Origin: a bacterium | Lineage (GTDB): Bacteria; UBP6; UBA1177 | Direction: 5' to 3' | DNA: 53,780 nt | Assembly: GCA_017538365.1 (NCBI GenBank) | Contig: JAFYIZ010000048.1 | Span: forward strand, 1-53,780 | Shown: piece by piece, positions 8,320 to 15,628 of the stretch | Layout: each line of letters begins with the position of its first letter | Numbering within the stretch: the first letter of the stretch is position 1 | Program-made: the position numbers and the translations under genes | The notes under the pieces: model-generated | The model's database searches: none | Told to the model about the DNA's origin: nothing | What the model saw: only the letters and a program-made list of their open reading frames with translations

Positions 8320-9321
8320 TTACTTGAAAACGTGACCGATTCTGTTCAAACGGAGCTCTTTGATGTCGAAAATCGAGTTGCCGAACTGTACTGAAAACCA
8401 TACGAAAAGCGGTTTTCCCTGAATGTTTCCGCGCGGAACGAAACCCCAGTATCTGCTGTCAAGGCTGTCGTCGCGGTTGTCGCCCATGACAAAGTAATTC
8501 CTGTCAGGTACCGTGAACGAGCGGTTGCAGTACGGGCAGCGCGTGTTAATCTGTTCGCGGATATCATCGGTAAAGCTGTCGTTGTATATTACTTTATAGT
8601 TGTTGCCGTTTTCGTCAGTTTCGGTGTACTGCGTCGTCTCTTCGATTCTGCCGCGTGACGAGTAGTAGCCGACTTTTCCGATTTCCTCTCTTTCCAGCTT
8701 GCGGTTGTTAACATAGATACTTTTTCCTGTAATGTATATTGTGTCTCCAGGAATGCCGATGACTCTTTTTACAAGAGCTTTTTTGTCCGGTCCCGGCTCT
8801 GTGAAAGTGATGATGTCGCCGCGTTTCGGATCAGCAAATTCGACGAACTGACTCTCTGCAAAAGGCAGAGTGAGACCGTAGTAGAACATCGAAACAAAGA
8901 GGTTGTCACCGATCTCTATCGTGTCGACCATGCTTCCCGTCGGGACGCGGAACGAGCCGATGACGAAGAATTTGAGGATGAGTGCGACTAAAACGACAAG
9001 CCAGAGCTCGTCAAAAAGCTCCCACAGAGCGTTCTGTTTATACTTTTTGAAGTAGTGCTCCATGTTGTAGTTCGTCTCGCCGAGCGCTTTTTTTATATAT
9101 TCAAGCGAAAGTTTCGGGTATTTTTCTTCGGAAAAGGGACCATCGCTGTTTTTTGCGCAGATTTTTTCATCAAAAATATCTGAAATTTTTTTGATGTTTT
9201 CATCCAGTTTTTTTTCTACCTGCTCAGGCAGACTTTTCCGTTTTTTCTTTATCCATTCAAGCCTGTTGCCCTGGATCGCCAGTTTTTTCAAGAGTTTTCT
9301 TCGTTTTATCTTTTCAAACAT
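8320..9321 (-). CDS. lepB: Signal peptidase I
   Basis: Cleaves type I signal peptides at the outer face of the inner membrane. The catalytic serine is S130 in VPTGSM and the general base is K185 in ALVKRVIGIPGD. The C-terminal box GDNRDDSLDSRYWG is intact. A transmembrane segment at about 106-122 directly precedes the serine. The first 100 residues are a strongly charged, helical cytoplasmic extension that is unusual for the family. The periplasmic domain has an insertion with a CPYC pair of cysteines. It lies upstream of nrdD on the same strand, with 237 bp between them. The many exported proteins in this window would be its substrates. Confidence 0.94.
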   Translation of the reverse strand: MFEKIKRRKLLKKLAIQGNRLEWIKKKRKSLPEQVEKKLDENIKKISDIFDEKICAKNSDGPFSEEKYPKLSLEYIKKALGETNYNMEHYFKKYKQNALWELFDELWLVVLVALILKFFVIGSFRVPTGSMVDTIEIGDNLFVSMFYYGLTLPFAESQFVEFADPKRGDIITFTEPGPDKKALVKRVIGIPGDTIYITGKSIYVNNRKLEREEIGKVGYYSSRGRIEETTQYTETDENGNNYKVIYNDSFTDDIREQINTRCPYCNRSFTVPDRNYFVMGDNRDDSLDSRYWGFVPRGNIQGKPLFVWFSVQFGNSIFDIKELRLNRIGHVFK

Positions 9322-9398
9322 GAGACCTCCGTTTTCAAAGCCCGCAAAAGATAGTCAAAAGAGTTTTATTTGCAAAATTTTAACATAAAAGCAGATCT

Positions 9399-9426
9399 GA
9401 CGGCTGTCCGATGCTGTTTGTCTAAA
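9399..9426 (+). repeat. 28-nt interspersed direct repeat, copy A
   Basis: Begins GACGGCTGTCCGATG and ends CTGTTTGTCTAAA. The last bases overlap the stop codon of the minus-strand AbiEii gene, so this copy forms the 3' end of that gene. It is the left boundary of the repeat-delimited accessory region. Confidence 0.75.
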
Positions 9427-10483
9427 GTGAAAAAATCACTCCGAAACTTTTCAGCATTTTTACAGATTCTACGAAATAAGCATAAGACAACGGATCGACT
9501 ATTCGCATATAGGAAAAGCGTTTAGGCTTCGGAAGTTCGATTTTTTCTCCGGCATAGACGGCGTCTTCGATTTTTGTCAAAGTCTCTTGTCCACTCAAAA
9601 TTGAAGCTGCGAGATACATGACCTTTGCCGCATAACTTCCTGCTGTTTCCCCGTTGAAATTAGCACCTAAAATGTGGTTGCGGATTTTGTAAATACCGTC
9701 TTTGAAATAGGTGTAATCGTTGTTTTCACAGATTCCGCGGCTCGCTATGCAAAAACAAGCGTTTATCGTGTCTTTCAGGACATCAACGGATGAAACGGCA
9801 AGCCCGCGGTATTTCGCCTCGTTTTTCACGCAGGATTCATAAACGGTTTTCACCTCTTTGAAATCGCTCATTGCGTCAAACAGCGAAGCGCAGTCGAACA
9901 TCTGCTTGATTATTTCCAGTTCCTTGTTCACACCGAAAGGAATTCCGGTCGTGTGAGGCGCGAAAGCGGTCAGTTTGTCGCCGAGTATTCCGTTTACATC
10001 GGGCATCGTGACAAACAGATCTTCACCTTCATTCATCAGAAGTTCGTTTCTTATCGGTTTGAGGATAGTTTTTCCATAGTGAACTTTCTCGAAAAGGACA
10101 TCCAGAAGTATTACGACATCGCGGCCGCTTCCCGGCGAATTGTAGCTGAAACGGAAATGTCTTTTTGTGATGTTGTTTTTTGAAACGCGGACATTTTCTT
10201 CAACTTTGTTGAACGGAAATATTTCACCGGCTATGCGGATATATTCGTCTATATCGGTTCCGGGTTCTACAATTATGTCGATATCGGTGCTGAGTCTTTT
10301 CGGATGATCCAAAAGCAGCAGCAATGCCGTACCGCCCTTAAAACAAAAGGGCAAACCTACTTTTTTAATCGCTTCCAGAAGTCCGAAAGCGTAAATGACT
10401 CTTTCGAGCAGCGAAGGATCGTTACCCGTCTCACTGTGCAGTTTTTTTATATATTCACCGGTGTATATCGTTTTATCAAGCAT
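9422..10483 (-). CDS. AbiEii/AbiGii-type nucleotidyltransferase toxin
   Basis: 353 residues with the nucleotidyltransferase fold motif of AbiEii/MenT-type toxins: KGGTAL at about 49-54, and S65-T-D67-I-D69 giving the two metal-binding aspartates. In characterised type IV AbiE systems such enzymes block growth by modifying RNA when the antitoxin is overcome, often after phage infection. The start overlaps the upstream gene by 8 bp, the usual toxin-after-antitoxin arrangement. The stop codon lies inside a 28-nt repeat shared with other boundaries of this region. The exact target cannot be read from the sequence. Confidence 0.85.
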   Translation of the reverse strand: MLDKTIYTGEYIKKLHSETGNDPSLLERVIYAFGLLEAIKKVGLPFCFKGGTALLLLLDHPKRLSTDIDIIVEPGTDIDEYIRIAGEIFPFNKVEENVRVSKNNITKRHFRFSYNSPGSGRDVVILLDVLFEKVHYGKTILKPIRNELLMNEGEDLFVTMPDVNGILGDKLTAFAPHTTGIPFGVNKELEIIKQMFDCASLFDAMSDFKEVKTVYESCVKNEAKYRGLAVSSVDVLKDTINACFCIASRGICENNDYTYFKDGIYKIRNHILGANFNGETAGSYAAKVMYLAASILSGQETLTKIEDAVYAGEKIELPKPKRFSYMRIVDPLSYAYFVESVKMLKSFGVIFSL

Positions 10484-11192
10484 CTTTTTCTCCCAAATAC
10501 TGTTTTATGATCTCGGCTTTTCCTCTCCGCCCGGCGTAACGGTTTATTTTGCGCCTGTCGATCCGGTATTTTCCGAGCATACTTTCAAAAATGGAAGGGA
10601 TTTCGGAAAGGCTGAACACTGAAGCGATAGTTTTTTCAGCGACAATATCCACGAGCATTTTTTCAGCCGTGATCTCATGCGGCGTTTCAGAAGAAATCGG
10701 AGACTGACTTATCAAATCGAGCACAACAATGCACTCTTTTGTCCAGTATTTGGCGAATTCCTGCCTGGTCGGATTGTAGAGGACTGTTCCTGGAAATTCA
10801 TTCTGAAGAATAGAAAAAACTGTTGAACTCAACTCCTTTTCGACCTGAACGAATATCGTATTCTGCGCGATCAAATGATTCAAAAACTCATTCAGCAGAA
10901 CGCTTTCAAAAACCACGAACTGCAGATCACTGCATTTATTTTCAAGCATCTTCATTATTGCAAGACTTTTTTCGGAATAAACCGGATGATATTCTGAAAA
11001 TGAAGGTCTTAAAATCGAATAAGAATCGTAATCGACATGAAAAAGTTTCCCCTCTCTCAAGAAATTATAAAGAGACCAGCGGAACCCCGCATCATTTGCC
11101 GCGCCCTTCTCAGCACAGAAAAGGCGGAACAGATCTTCCCTGTGGTAGATCTCTTTTTCGGAAAGTTTTGAAAGCACATCATCTGCCGTCAT
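10476..11192 (-). CDS. Probable antitoxin partner of the AbiEii-like protein (AbiEi-like or DUF6577-like)
   Basis: 238 residues from the ATG at 11192, which has GGAGGTGCTT in front. The N-terminal 60 or so residues (ADDVLSKLSEKEIYHREDLF and onward) look like a winged-helix module, and the rest is mixed alpha/beta. By position, directly upstream of and overlapping the nucleotidyltransferase gene, it should be the antitoxin and autorepressor. It lacks the AbiEi motifs I would recognise on sight and may belong to the DUF6577 group often paired with such enzymes; that assignment is tentative. An imperfect inverted repeat lies upstream at 11218-11248. Confidence 0.65.
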   Translation of the reverse strand: MTADDVLSKLSEKEIYHREDLFRLFCAEKGAANDAGFRWSLYNFLREGKLFHVDYDSYSILRPSFSEYHPVYSEKSLAIMKMLENKCSDLQFVVFESVLLNEFLNHLIAQNTIFVQVEKELSSTVFSILQNEFPGTVLYNPTRQEFAKYWTKECIVVLDLISQSPISSETPHEITAEKMLVDIVAEKTIASVFSLSEIPSIFESMLGKYRIDRRKINRYAGRRGKAEIIKQYLGEKDA

Positions 11193-11217
11193 AAGCACCT
11201 CCAATTCTTGTAGCGTT

Positions 11218-11248
11218 GTGTCAATTTTCAGATAAACTGACAAAACAC
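11218..11248. promoter_or_regulatory. Imperfect inverted repeat, possible operator of the AbiE-like pair
   Basis: GTGT and TCAG (11218-11221, 11228-11231) face CTGA and ACAC (11237-11240, 11245-11248) across a 5-bp centre, with unmatched bases between the half-arms. It sits 26 bp upstream of the antitoxin ATG, where an autorepressor would act. AbiEi-type antitoxins are known to bind inverted repeats in their own promoters. Confidence 0.35.
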
Positions 11249-11466
11249 ATTGTCGTCTGAAACTTCGAAATGTCAAGCGTTACGTCAATTTTTTTATTTT
11301 TTGACAGAAAACTGGCAAAAAACCTTAAAAATTTGCGTAAAAATTTCTCAATAAAATCAAATGGTTGCCGAATTTTTCGGGGGGGGTAAAATTTTCTCAA
11401 TAAAAATCGGATTTTGTGATACTAAATATATGTTTGGTTTGTTTTTTTAACTTTATGGAGGAAATC

Positions 11467-11946
11467 ATGGAAAAGTTTTTTCTTCTGCTTTCACTTTCAG
11501 TCGTTTTTATGATTTTAGGCTGCGGCAGCGGCGCGGATTTTGATCCAGTTGATCTTGGGAAGTGTATTTACGAAGATCCGGCAGAAAACCCTGCGATTGT
11601 AATGAAAGACAAAATCTATCCGGAAACTCAGGCAAATCCGCTTTGTCACGATTATCTTGAAGTTACTAAAAGAGAAGGAAAAGTTCTCAATTTTGAGTGG
11701 TACGGCAATTTCCCGTGCGGCGGCGACTGGGAATTCGGCTATGAAGTAGGCGGAGTGAAAGACAACGTTCTAGAAGTAACGATCAAGCAGCATGATAAAG
11801 ATCCCAATGTTACAGCCAAGTGTGCCGGATGCTGCCATGTAATGCCGATGGTTTACGAAGGAAAATCGGAAGAAGAGATTGCGGCAATTAAAGGAATAAA
11901 AGTTTCCTACAAAGAACATAATTACGAAGTGACATTCGAGTTTTAA
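11467..11946 (+). CDS. Small predicted lipoprotein, unknown function
   Basis: 159 residues from the ATG at 11467, which has GGAGGAAATC in front. The signal peptide MEKFFLLLSLSVVFMILGC ends in the lipobox ILGC. The mature part has further cysteines (KCIYED, PLCHDY, FPCGGDW, and a CAGCCH cluster near the C-terminus) that could form disulfides or bind metal. I do not recognise the family. An 8-G run and two near-identical 'AATTTCTCAATAAAAT'-like direct repeats lie in the AT-rich stretch upstream (about 11340-11410). Confidence 0.75.
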   Translation: MEKFFLLLSLSVVFMILGCGSGADFDPVDLGKCIYEDPAENPAIVMKDKIYPETQANPLCHDYLEVTKREGKVLNFEWYGNFPCGGDWEFGYEVGGVKDNVLEVTIKQHDKDPNVTAKCAGCCHVMPMVYEGKSEEEIAAIKGIKVSYKEHNYEVTFEF

Positions 11947-11950
11947 AAAC

Positions 11951-11963
11951 TGACACTGTGTCA
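11951..11963. promoter_or_regulatory. Perfect palindrome between lipoprotein and acyltransferase genes
   Basis: TGACACTGTGTCA, with 6-bp arms around one base, starts 5 bp after the lipoprotein stop and 26 bp before the acyltransferase start. It has no T-run, so it is not an intrinsic terminator; a small operator is possible. Confidence 0.35.
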
Positions 11964-11989
11964 AAATAGACCTTCCCGGAGAAATAGTC

Positions 11990-13009
11990 TTGGAAAACGG
12001 AAAAGAAAAGCGAAACACTCTATTCGACAATCTGAAATGTCTCTTGATTTTTCTGGTTGTCTACGCTCATTTCATTGAAAATTTTCAGAGCATTTATGCC
12101 AGCGAACCGACAAGAATAGCGTGGCAGTTCATATATCTCTTCCACATGCCGGGATTCGTTTTTGTTTCAGGGTATTTCACGCGGAAAGGCGACGGGAAAA
12201 TCTTTGAAAAAGTGCTTTTAAATCAAATAATTCCGCTTTTCTTTTTCCAGTTGGTCTTCGAGGTTTATCACTGGATTATTTTCCATGAATTTTCAGGCAA
12301 AACTTTGGATCTGGCTCCGTACTGGATTCTGTGGTATCTGTTAAGTCTCGCGTTTTGGAGAATATCGTTCCAGCTGCTTTATAAAATACGCTTTCTTCTT
12401 CTGATCAGCGTGATTCTTGCGCTTGTTGCCGGTATGGTCAGCTCGATAGGCTATCCGCTTTCGGTTTCAAGAACGGTGGTTCTGTTTCCGTTTTTCGTGC
12501 TTGGAAACATATTCAAGGAAAAGGGGATCGTGGAAAAAATAAAAAGCGGCAGATTTTTTCCGGTTTATGCGGTTTTATCTGTTCTTGTTCTGGCCGGAGC
12601 CTTTGTTTATGTGTCGGAAGTGAAACTGCACTACGGCTTGTACCTGAATTCCTACAGCTACAAAGCTCTCAAAATGACTTGGGAAGAAGGGATGCTGTAC
12701 AGATTTATAAATCTTGCATGGGGTTTTCTGTGCATTGTTTCCCTTATTGTTCTGACTCCGCAGAAAAGATTTTTTGCTTCTGAAATCGGAAAAAATTCAA
12801 TGATTCCCTACATAATGCAGTTCTTTTTGTTGAAATCGCTTCTGTTCCACCGCTTTGAATTTTATAAAAACCTCTATTTCATCTTCATCGGCGGTGCCGT
12901 TTTTGCAGGCTTGACGGTCTATATTTTCGGAAAAGACAGGTTTTCGGCGTTATATGAAAAACTGATGTTGAAAATCTATAAGATCGTGACATGCAAAGAT
13001 AAGGTTTGA
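11990..13009 (+). CDS. Acyltransferase 3 family membrane protein
   Basis: 339 residues with about ten hydrophobic segments. The N-terminal NLKCLLIFLVVYAHF carries the histidine typical of this family after the first transmembrane helix, and FHMPGFVFVSGYF follows. Such proteins O-acetylate surface sugars or other envelope molecules; the fucose-4-O-acetylase group is the closest match I can name. The substrate is unknown. The start is TTG at 11990 with GGAG about 8 nt upstream. The gene lies in the first interval of the repeat-delimited region and is followed by inverted repeat B and repeat copy B. Confidence 0.82.
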   Translation: MENGKEKRNTLFDNLKCLLIFLVVYAHFIENFQSIYASEPTRIAWQFIYLFHMPGFVFVSGYFTRKGDGKIFEKVLLNQIIPLFFFQLVFEVYHWIIFHEFSGKTLDLAPYWILWYLLSLAFWRISFQLLYKIRFLLLISVILALVAGMVSSIGYPLSVSRTVVLFPFFVLGNIFKEKGIVEKIKSGRFFPVYAVLSVLVLAGAFVYVSEVKLHYGLYLNSYSYKALKMTWEEGMLYRFINLAWGFLCIVSLIVLTPQKRFFASEIGKNSMIPYIMQFFLLKSLLFHRFEFYKNLYFIFIGGAVFAGLTVYIFGKDRFSALYEKLMLKIYKIVTCKDKV

Positions 13010-13033
13010 TGAAGTGGAACTTGACAAAAATCG

Positions 13034-13058
13034 AACTGTTGCAGATTCTGCAACAGTT
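13034..13058. repeat. 25-bp inverted repeat, copy B
   Basis: A perfect hairpin with arms AACTGTTGCAGA and TCTGCAACAGTT around one base. It has no T-run. It is part of a block of about 38 bp (acaaaaatcg, palindrome, gcc) repeated at 17159-17196, and is immediately followed by 28-nt repeat copy B. Confidence 0.8.
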
Positions 13059-13086
13059 GCCAGTTGTTCAATGCTGTTTATCTAAA
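13059..13086 (+). repeat. 28-nt interspersed direct repeat, copy B
   Basis: A diverged copy: GCCAGTTGTTCAATG then CTGTTTATCTAAA. It lies 50 bp after the acyltransferase stop and 60 bp before the next lipoprotein gene, directly abutting the inverted repeat. Confidence 0.7.
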
Positions 13087-13146
13087 AGTTTCTTTTTTCC
13101 TCATTTTCCTTATCATAATTCGTTCATTTGCGAAACGGAGGCTGAT

Positions 13147-14844
13147 ATGCGGAAACATTTAAGTTTATTTCTGGTGTTTTTTTGCTTGTTTTTCCTTTTT
13201 TCCTGCTCCTCCTCCAACTCTTCAAACGATTCCGACATTCTGCCGGATTCAGACATCAACACTCAGGATTCTGAAACCATTGATGATGATTTTGATTCTC
13301 AAGATACTGATATCATTGATGATAAAGACCAATCCGATGATTCGGATTCCGAAAGTAGTGTTCCTTCTCAGGAAGAACCTGACAACGATTCCGGCTGTCC
13401 GATTGTTGAAGGAGATCAGGATTACGAGAAACTTTGGCTGACAGACGATGACCCTTACGCCGACAGGGAGAATTTTCTCTATAAATATTACGGCGATTAT
13501 GATGTAATCGCCGATGATCCGGAACAAGTCAGGGCTACTTTGTGGAAATATCATTTTAGCAGCTATAATGGATGCAGAATCTATAATCAGTGTTCAAAAT
13601 ATGACATTCATCCTTACGAAGCATGTGCCGACAACTATCCGTTTGAGCCTATATTGATTGAAGATTATCCTAATCAGGATGACACGGTAGTAAAAAATGA
13701 AAACATTCTTAAAAACAAATGCGACGGCTTGATGACACCAGAACCACGCTGGCAGAATGATTGGATTTACGGACGTGATCCCAGATATTTTGCTAAAAAC
13801 GGCAAAGCAGTTTTTACAATGGGTTCTTCTTATGCGTTTATGCCCGGTACTTTTGTGTTTGATATCCCTACAAGACAACTTATAAAAATCGCTGCCAATG
13901 CCGCAAATTTGGATTTTAACGGAACAATGGTTCTGATGTCTACTTACAACAAATCTATAAATGACGATTCTCCGGATCTTCCCAACTACCAGATGCCTGT
14001 TCAGGAAATAATTTATTACGACATAGAAAAACATAAATACGGCTATGCATGGTATGGAGAAAAGTTCTACGGAATCAACTACATGGGATTAGGTGACACT
14101 TATGCCATGATGAGTTATCAGACAAAACCTGATGATTACGGGGAAATGAAAGTTGTCTATACCAAAATAGGTGACTGGAAAAATTGGAAGGAACTGAAGA
14201 AATTTACAGATAACGGGCAAGATTGGGCAGCAGCGATTTATCCTAATTTTTATGGCAGTCAGGTTGTTTTTTTGAACTATAATGTTGCTGCAATTTTCTG
14301 TGATCTTGAAAAAGGAGATGACAGCTGTGTCAAAGTTTCCGATGAAAACGAAAATGCATATTGGCCAAAAATGATAGGCGACAGAAAAATTATTTATTTT
14401 TCAATCAGTTATGATGAGCAAAGCTCAGAATCACGTAACATAATTCAAGTGGAATTGAATAAAGACGGAACTATAAAAAGCAGAACTGTTTTGGTTAATG
14501 ACAATAAAATCTCAGGAATACTGGATTTAAACAATGATTTCATACTTTACATGATAGAAAAAGGAAGAACTTCCAATGATCATCCGATATCGATGCTTTG
14601 CTACTACAGATTCAGTGATAAAAAATCTTTCTGTCTGGACAGCGATGACGATATGGAAATTCGAAAAGACTACTCCTATATGCCGGGTTACGGCAGATAC
14701 TTGGTTTATCAGCATTATTTCGACTATGTTCTGAGAGATATGGAGTGTTACTGCGACTATCATCCCGACAGATGTCCTTACAGCGATTACACGCCTAATC
14801 CAGATAATCCCAAAGTTCCGGTGTGGAGAAAATCTAAGAATTAA
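13147..14844 (+). CDS. Predicted lipoprotein with acidic linker, 'SSNSSND' family (paralogue 1)
   Basis: 565 residues from the ATG at 13147, which has CGGAGG in front. The signal peptide MRKHLSLFLVFFCLFFLF ends in the lipobox FSC. It is followed by SSSNSSND and an Asp/Ser-rich linker of about 70 residues, then a large domain rich in Tyr, Trp and Asp with repeated short beta-like units. This could be a beta-propeller, but I cannot name it. The C-terminal segment LRDMECYCDYHPDRCPY has four cysteines. It is clearly related to the protein at 15625, which shares the N-terminal motif and the Asp-Cys-Tyr-Cys tail. It occupies its own interval between repeat copies B and C. Confidence 0.8.
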   Translation: MRKHLSLFLVFFCLFFLFSCSSSNSSNDSDILPDSDINTQDSETIDDDFDSQDTDIIDDKDQSDDSDSESSVPSQEEPDNDSGCPIVEGDQDYEKLWLTDDDPYADRENFLYKYYGDYDVIADDPEQVRATLWKYHFSSYNGCRIYNQCSKYDIHPYEACADNYPFEPILIEDYPNQDDTVVKNENILKNKCDGLMTPEPRWQNDWIYGRDPRYFAKNGKAVFTMGSSYAFMPGTFVFDIPTRQLIKIAANAANLDFNGTMVLMSTYNKSINDDSPDLPNYQMPVQEIIYYDIEKHKYGYAWYGEKFYGINYMGLGDTYAMMSYQTKPDDYGEMKVVYTKIGDWKNWKELKKFTDNGQDWAAAIYPNFYGSQVVFLNYNVAAIFCDLEKGDDSCVKVSDENENAYWPKMIGDRKIIYFSISYDEQSSESRNIIQVELNKDGTIKSRTVLVNDNKISGILDLNNDFILYMIEKGRTSNDHPISMLCYYRFSDKKSFCLDSDDDMEIRKDYSYMPGYGRYLVYQHYFDYVLRDMECYCDYHPDRCPYSDYTPNPDNPKVPVWRKSKN

Positions 14845-14861
14845 GCAATGCAAGCAAATGC

Positions 14862-14889
14862 GACGGTTGTTCGATACTGTTTGGCTAAA
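14862..14889 (+). repeat. 28-nt interspersed direct repeat, copy C
   Basis: GACGGTTGTTCGATA then CTGTTTGGCTAAA, 17 bp downstream of the lipoprotein stop, in the same orientation as the other copies. Confidence 0.75.
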
Positions 14890-14925
14890 ATCGAATCTTT
14901 CTCAAATTTCAATCGATATAACCAC

Positions 14926-14953
14926 TTGTTTTTAGTCTGTTTTTCACTATAAT
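14926..14953 (+). promoter_or_regulatory. Promoter of the PIN toxin-antitoxin operon
   Basis: A perfect -10 TATAAT (14948-14953) with TTGTTT 16 bp upstream. The SD AAGGAGG (14972-14978) and ATG (14985) follow at once. Confidence 0.6.
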
Positions 14954-14984
14954 TTTGCGGTTTGACTTGAGAAGGAGGCAAATT

Positions 14985-15227
14985 ATGAGTTACGAAGCAC
15001 TGTTGGAACAGATAAAAGCTGCGCCGGAAGAGTGTCTTAACGAGATTTCAAACTACATCAGTTATGTTATGTACCGCTATGAAAAGCAGAAAACGGCGGC
15101 AGAGCGTTTCGATGATGAGTGCGCAAAAGCTCAGGCGTGGGCGAAAGAGACAGGACTCAGCGAGCAGGATATTTTGTATGCTCTGAAAGAGGTCAGATCG
15201 GCAAATAATCAGAGAGTTGCCGAATGA
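14985..15227 (+). CDS. Small antitoxin-like protein of a PIN-domain module
   Basis: 80 residues, largely helical and charged. The start ATG at 14985 has AAGGAGG at ideal spacing. It ends inside the first codons of the PIN gene with a 4-bp ATGA overlap, the usual coupling of antitoxin and toxin. The sequence (SYEALLEQIKAAPEEC, later TGLSEQDILYALKEVR) is not one of the classic AbrB or Phd folds. The function is inferred from length and context. Confidence 0.7.
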   Translation: MSYEALLEQIKAAPEECLNEISNYISYVMYRYEKQKTAAERFDDECAKAQAWAKETGLSEQDILYALKEVRSANNQRVAE

Positions 15228-15628
15228 AAATCGTAATAGATACGAATGTCGTTGTTTCGGCGTTGTTTTTCGGCGGAAAACCTCAGGAGCTTCTTCGTCA
15301 CGCAATTACAGGTGCCATCGATGTCTTTGTTTCAAAAGAAATCGTTAAAGAATATAACGAACTTATTAAAAGAATCACTGACAAATATTCAGGGAAAAAG
15401 GAATTGTTTTCCATAAACGATTTCCTTTCAAAATGCTTTGTTGTTCGCCCGTCACGAAAAATTGATATCTGCCGCGACCGTGACGACAACAAGTTTTTGG
15501 AATGCGCAGTAGAGGCGAAATGTCTTTATATTGTCAGCGGCGATAACGATTTGCTTGCGTTGAAGCACTTTGAAGATGTGGAAATCGTAACAGTTGCGGA
15601 ATTTTTCGACCAATTCCTTATTCAATGA
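15224..15628 (+). CDS. PIN-domain RNase toxin (VapC-like, COG1569 type)
   Basis: 134 residues. PIN-fold acidic residues are present: D6 in VIDTNVVVSALFFGG, E43 in KEYNELI, D85/D87/D88 in CRDRDDNKFLECA, and D107/D109 in VSGDNDLL. Such proteins are Mg-dependent RNases, usually toxins that cut tRNA or rRNA and are held by the upstream antitoxin. The length and the 4-bp overlap with the 80-residue gene fit a VapBC-type module. Unusually, its stop codon also overlaps the start of a 508-residue lipoprotein gene (ATGA at 15625), so three genes are translationally linked. Confidence 0.88.
   Translation: MKIVIDTNVVVSALFFGGKPQELLRHAITGAIDVFVSKEIVKEYNELIKRITDKYSGKKELFSINDFLSKCFVVRPSRKIDICRDRDDNKFLECAVEAKCLYIVSGDNDLLALKHFEDVEIVTVAEFFDQFLIQ

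Noticed and set aside
11379-11386. Run of eight Gs upstream of the 11467 lipoprotein as a phase-variation tract
   Set aside because: It lies about 80 bp from the start and not clearly between promoter elements. It may also be a sequencing artefact. Not enough to claim phase variation.
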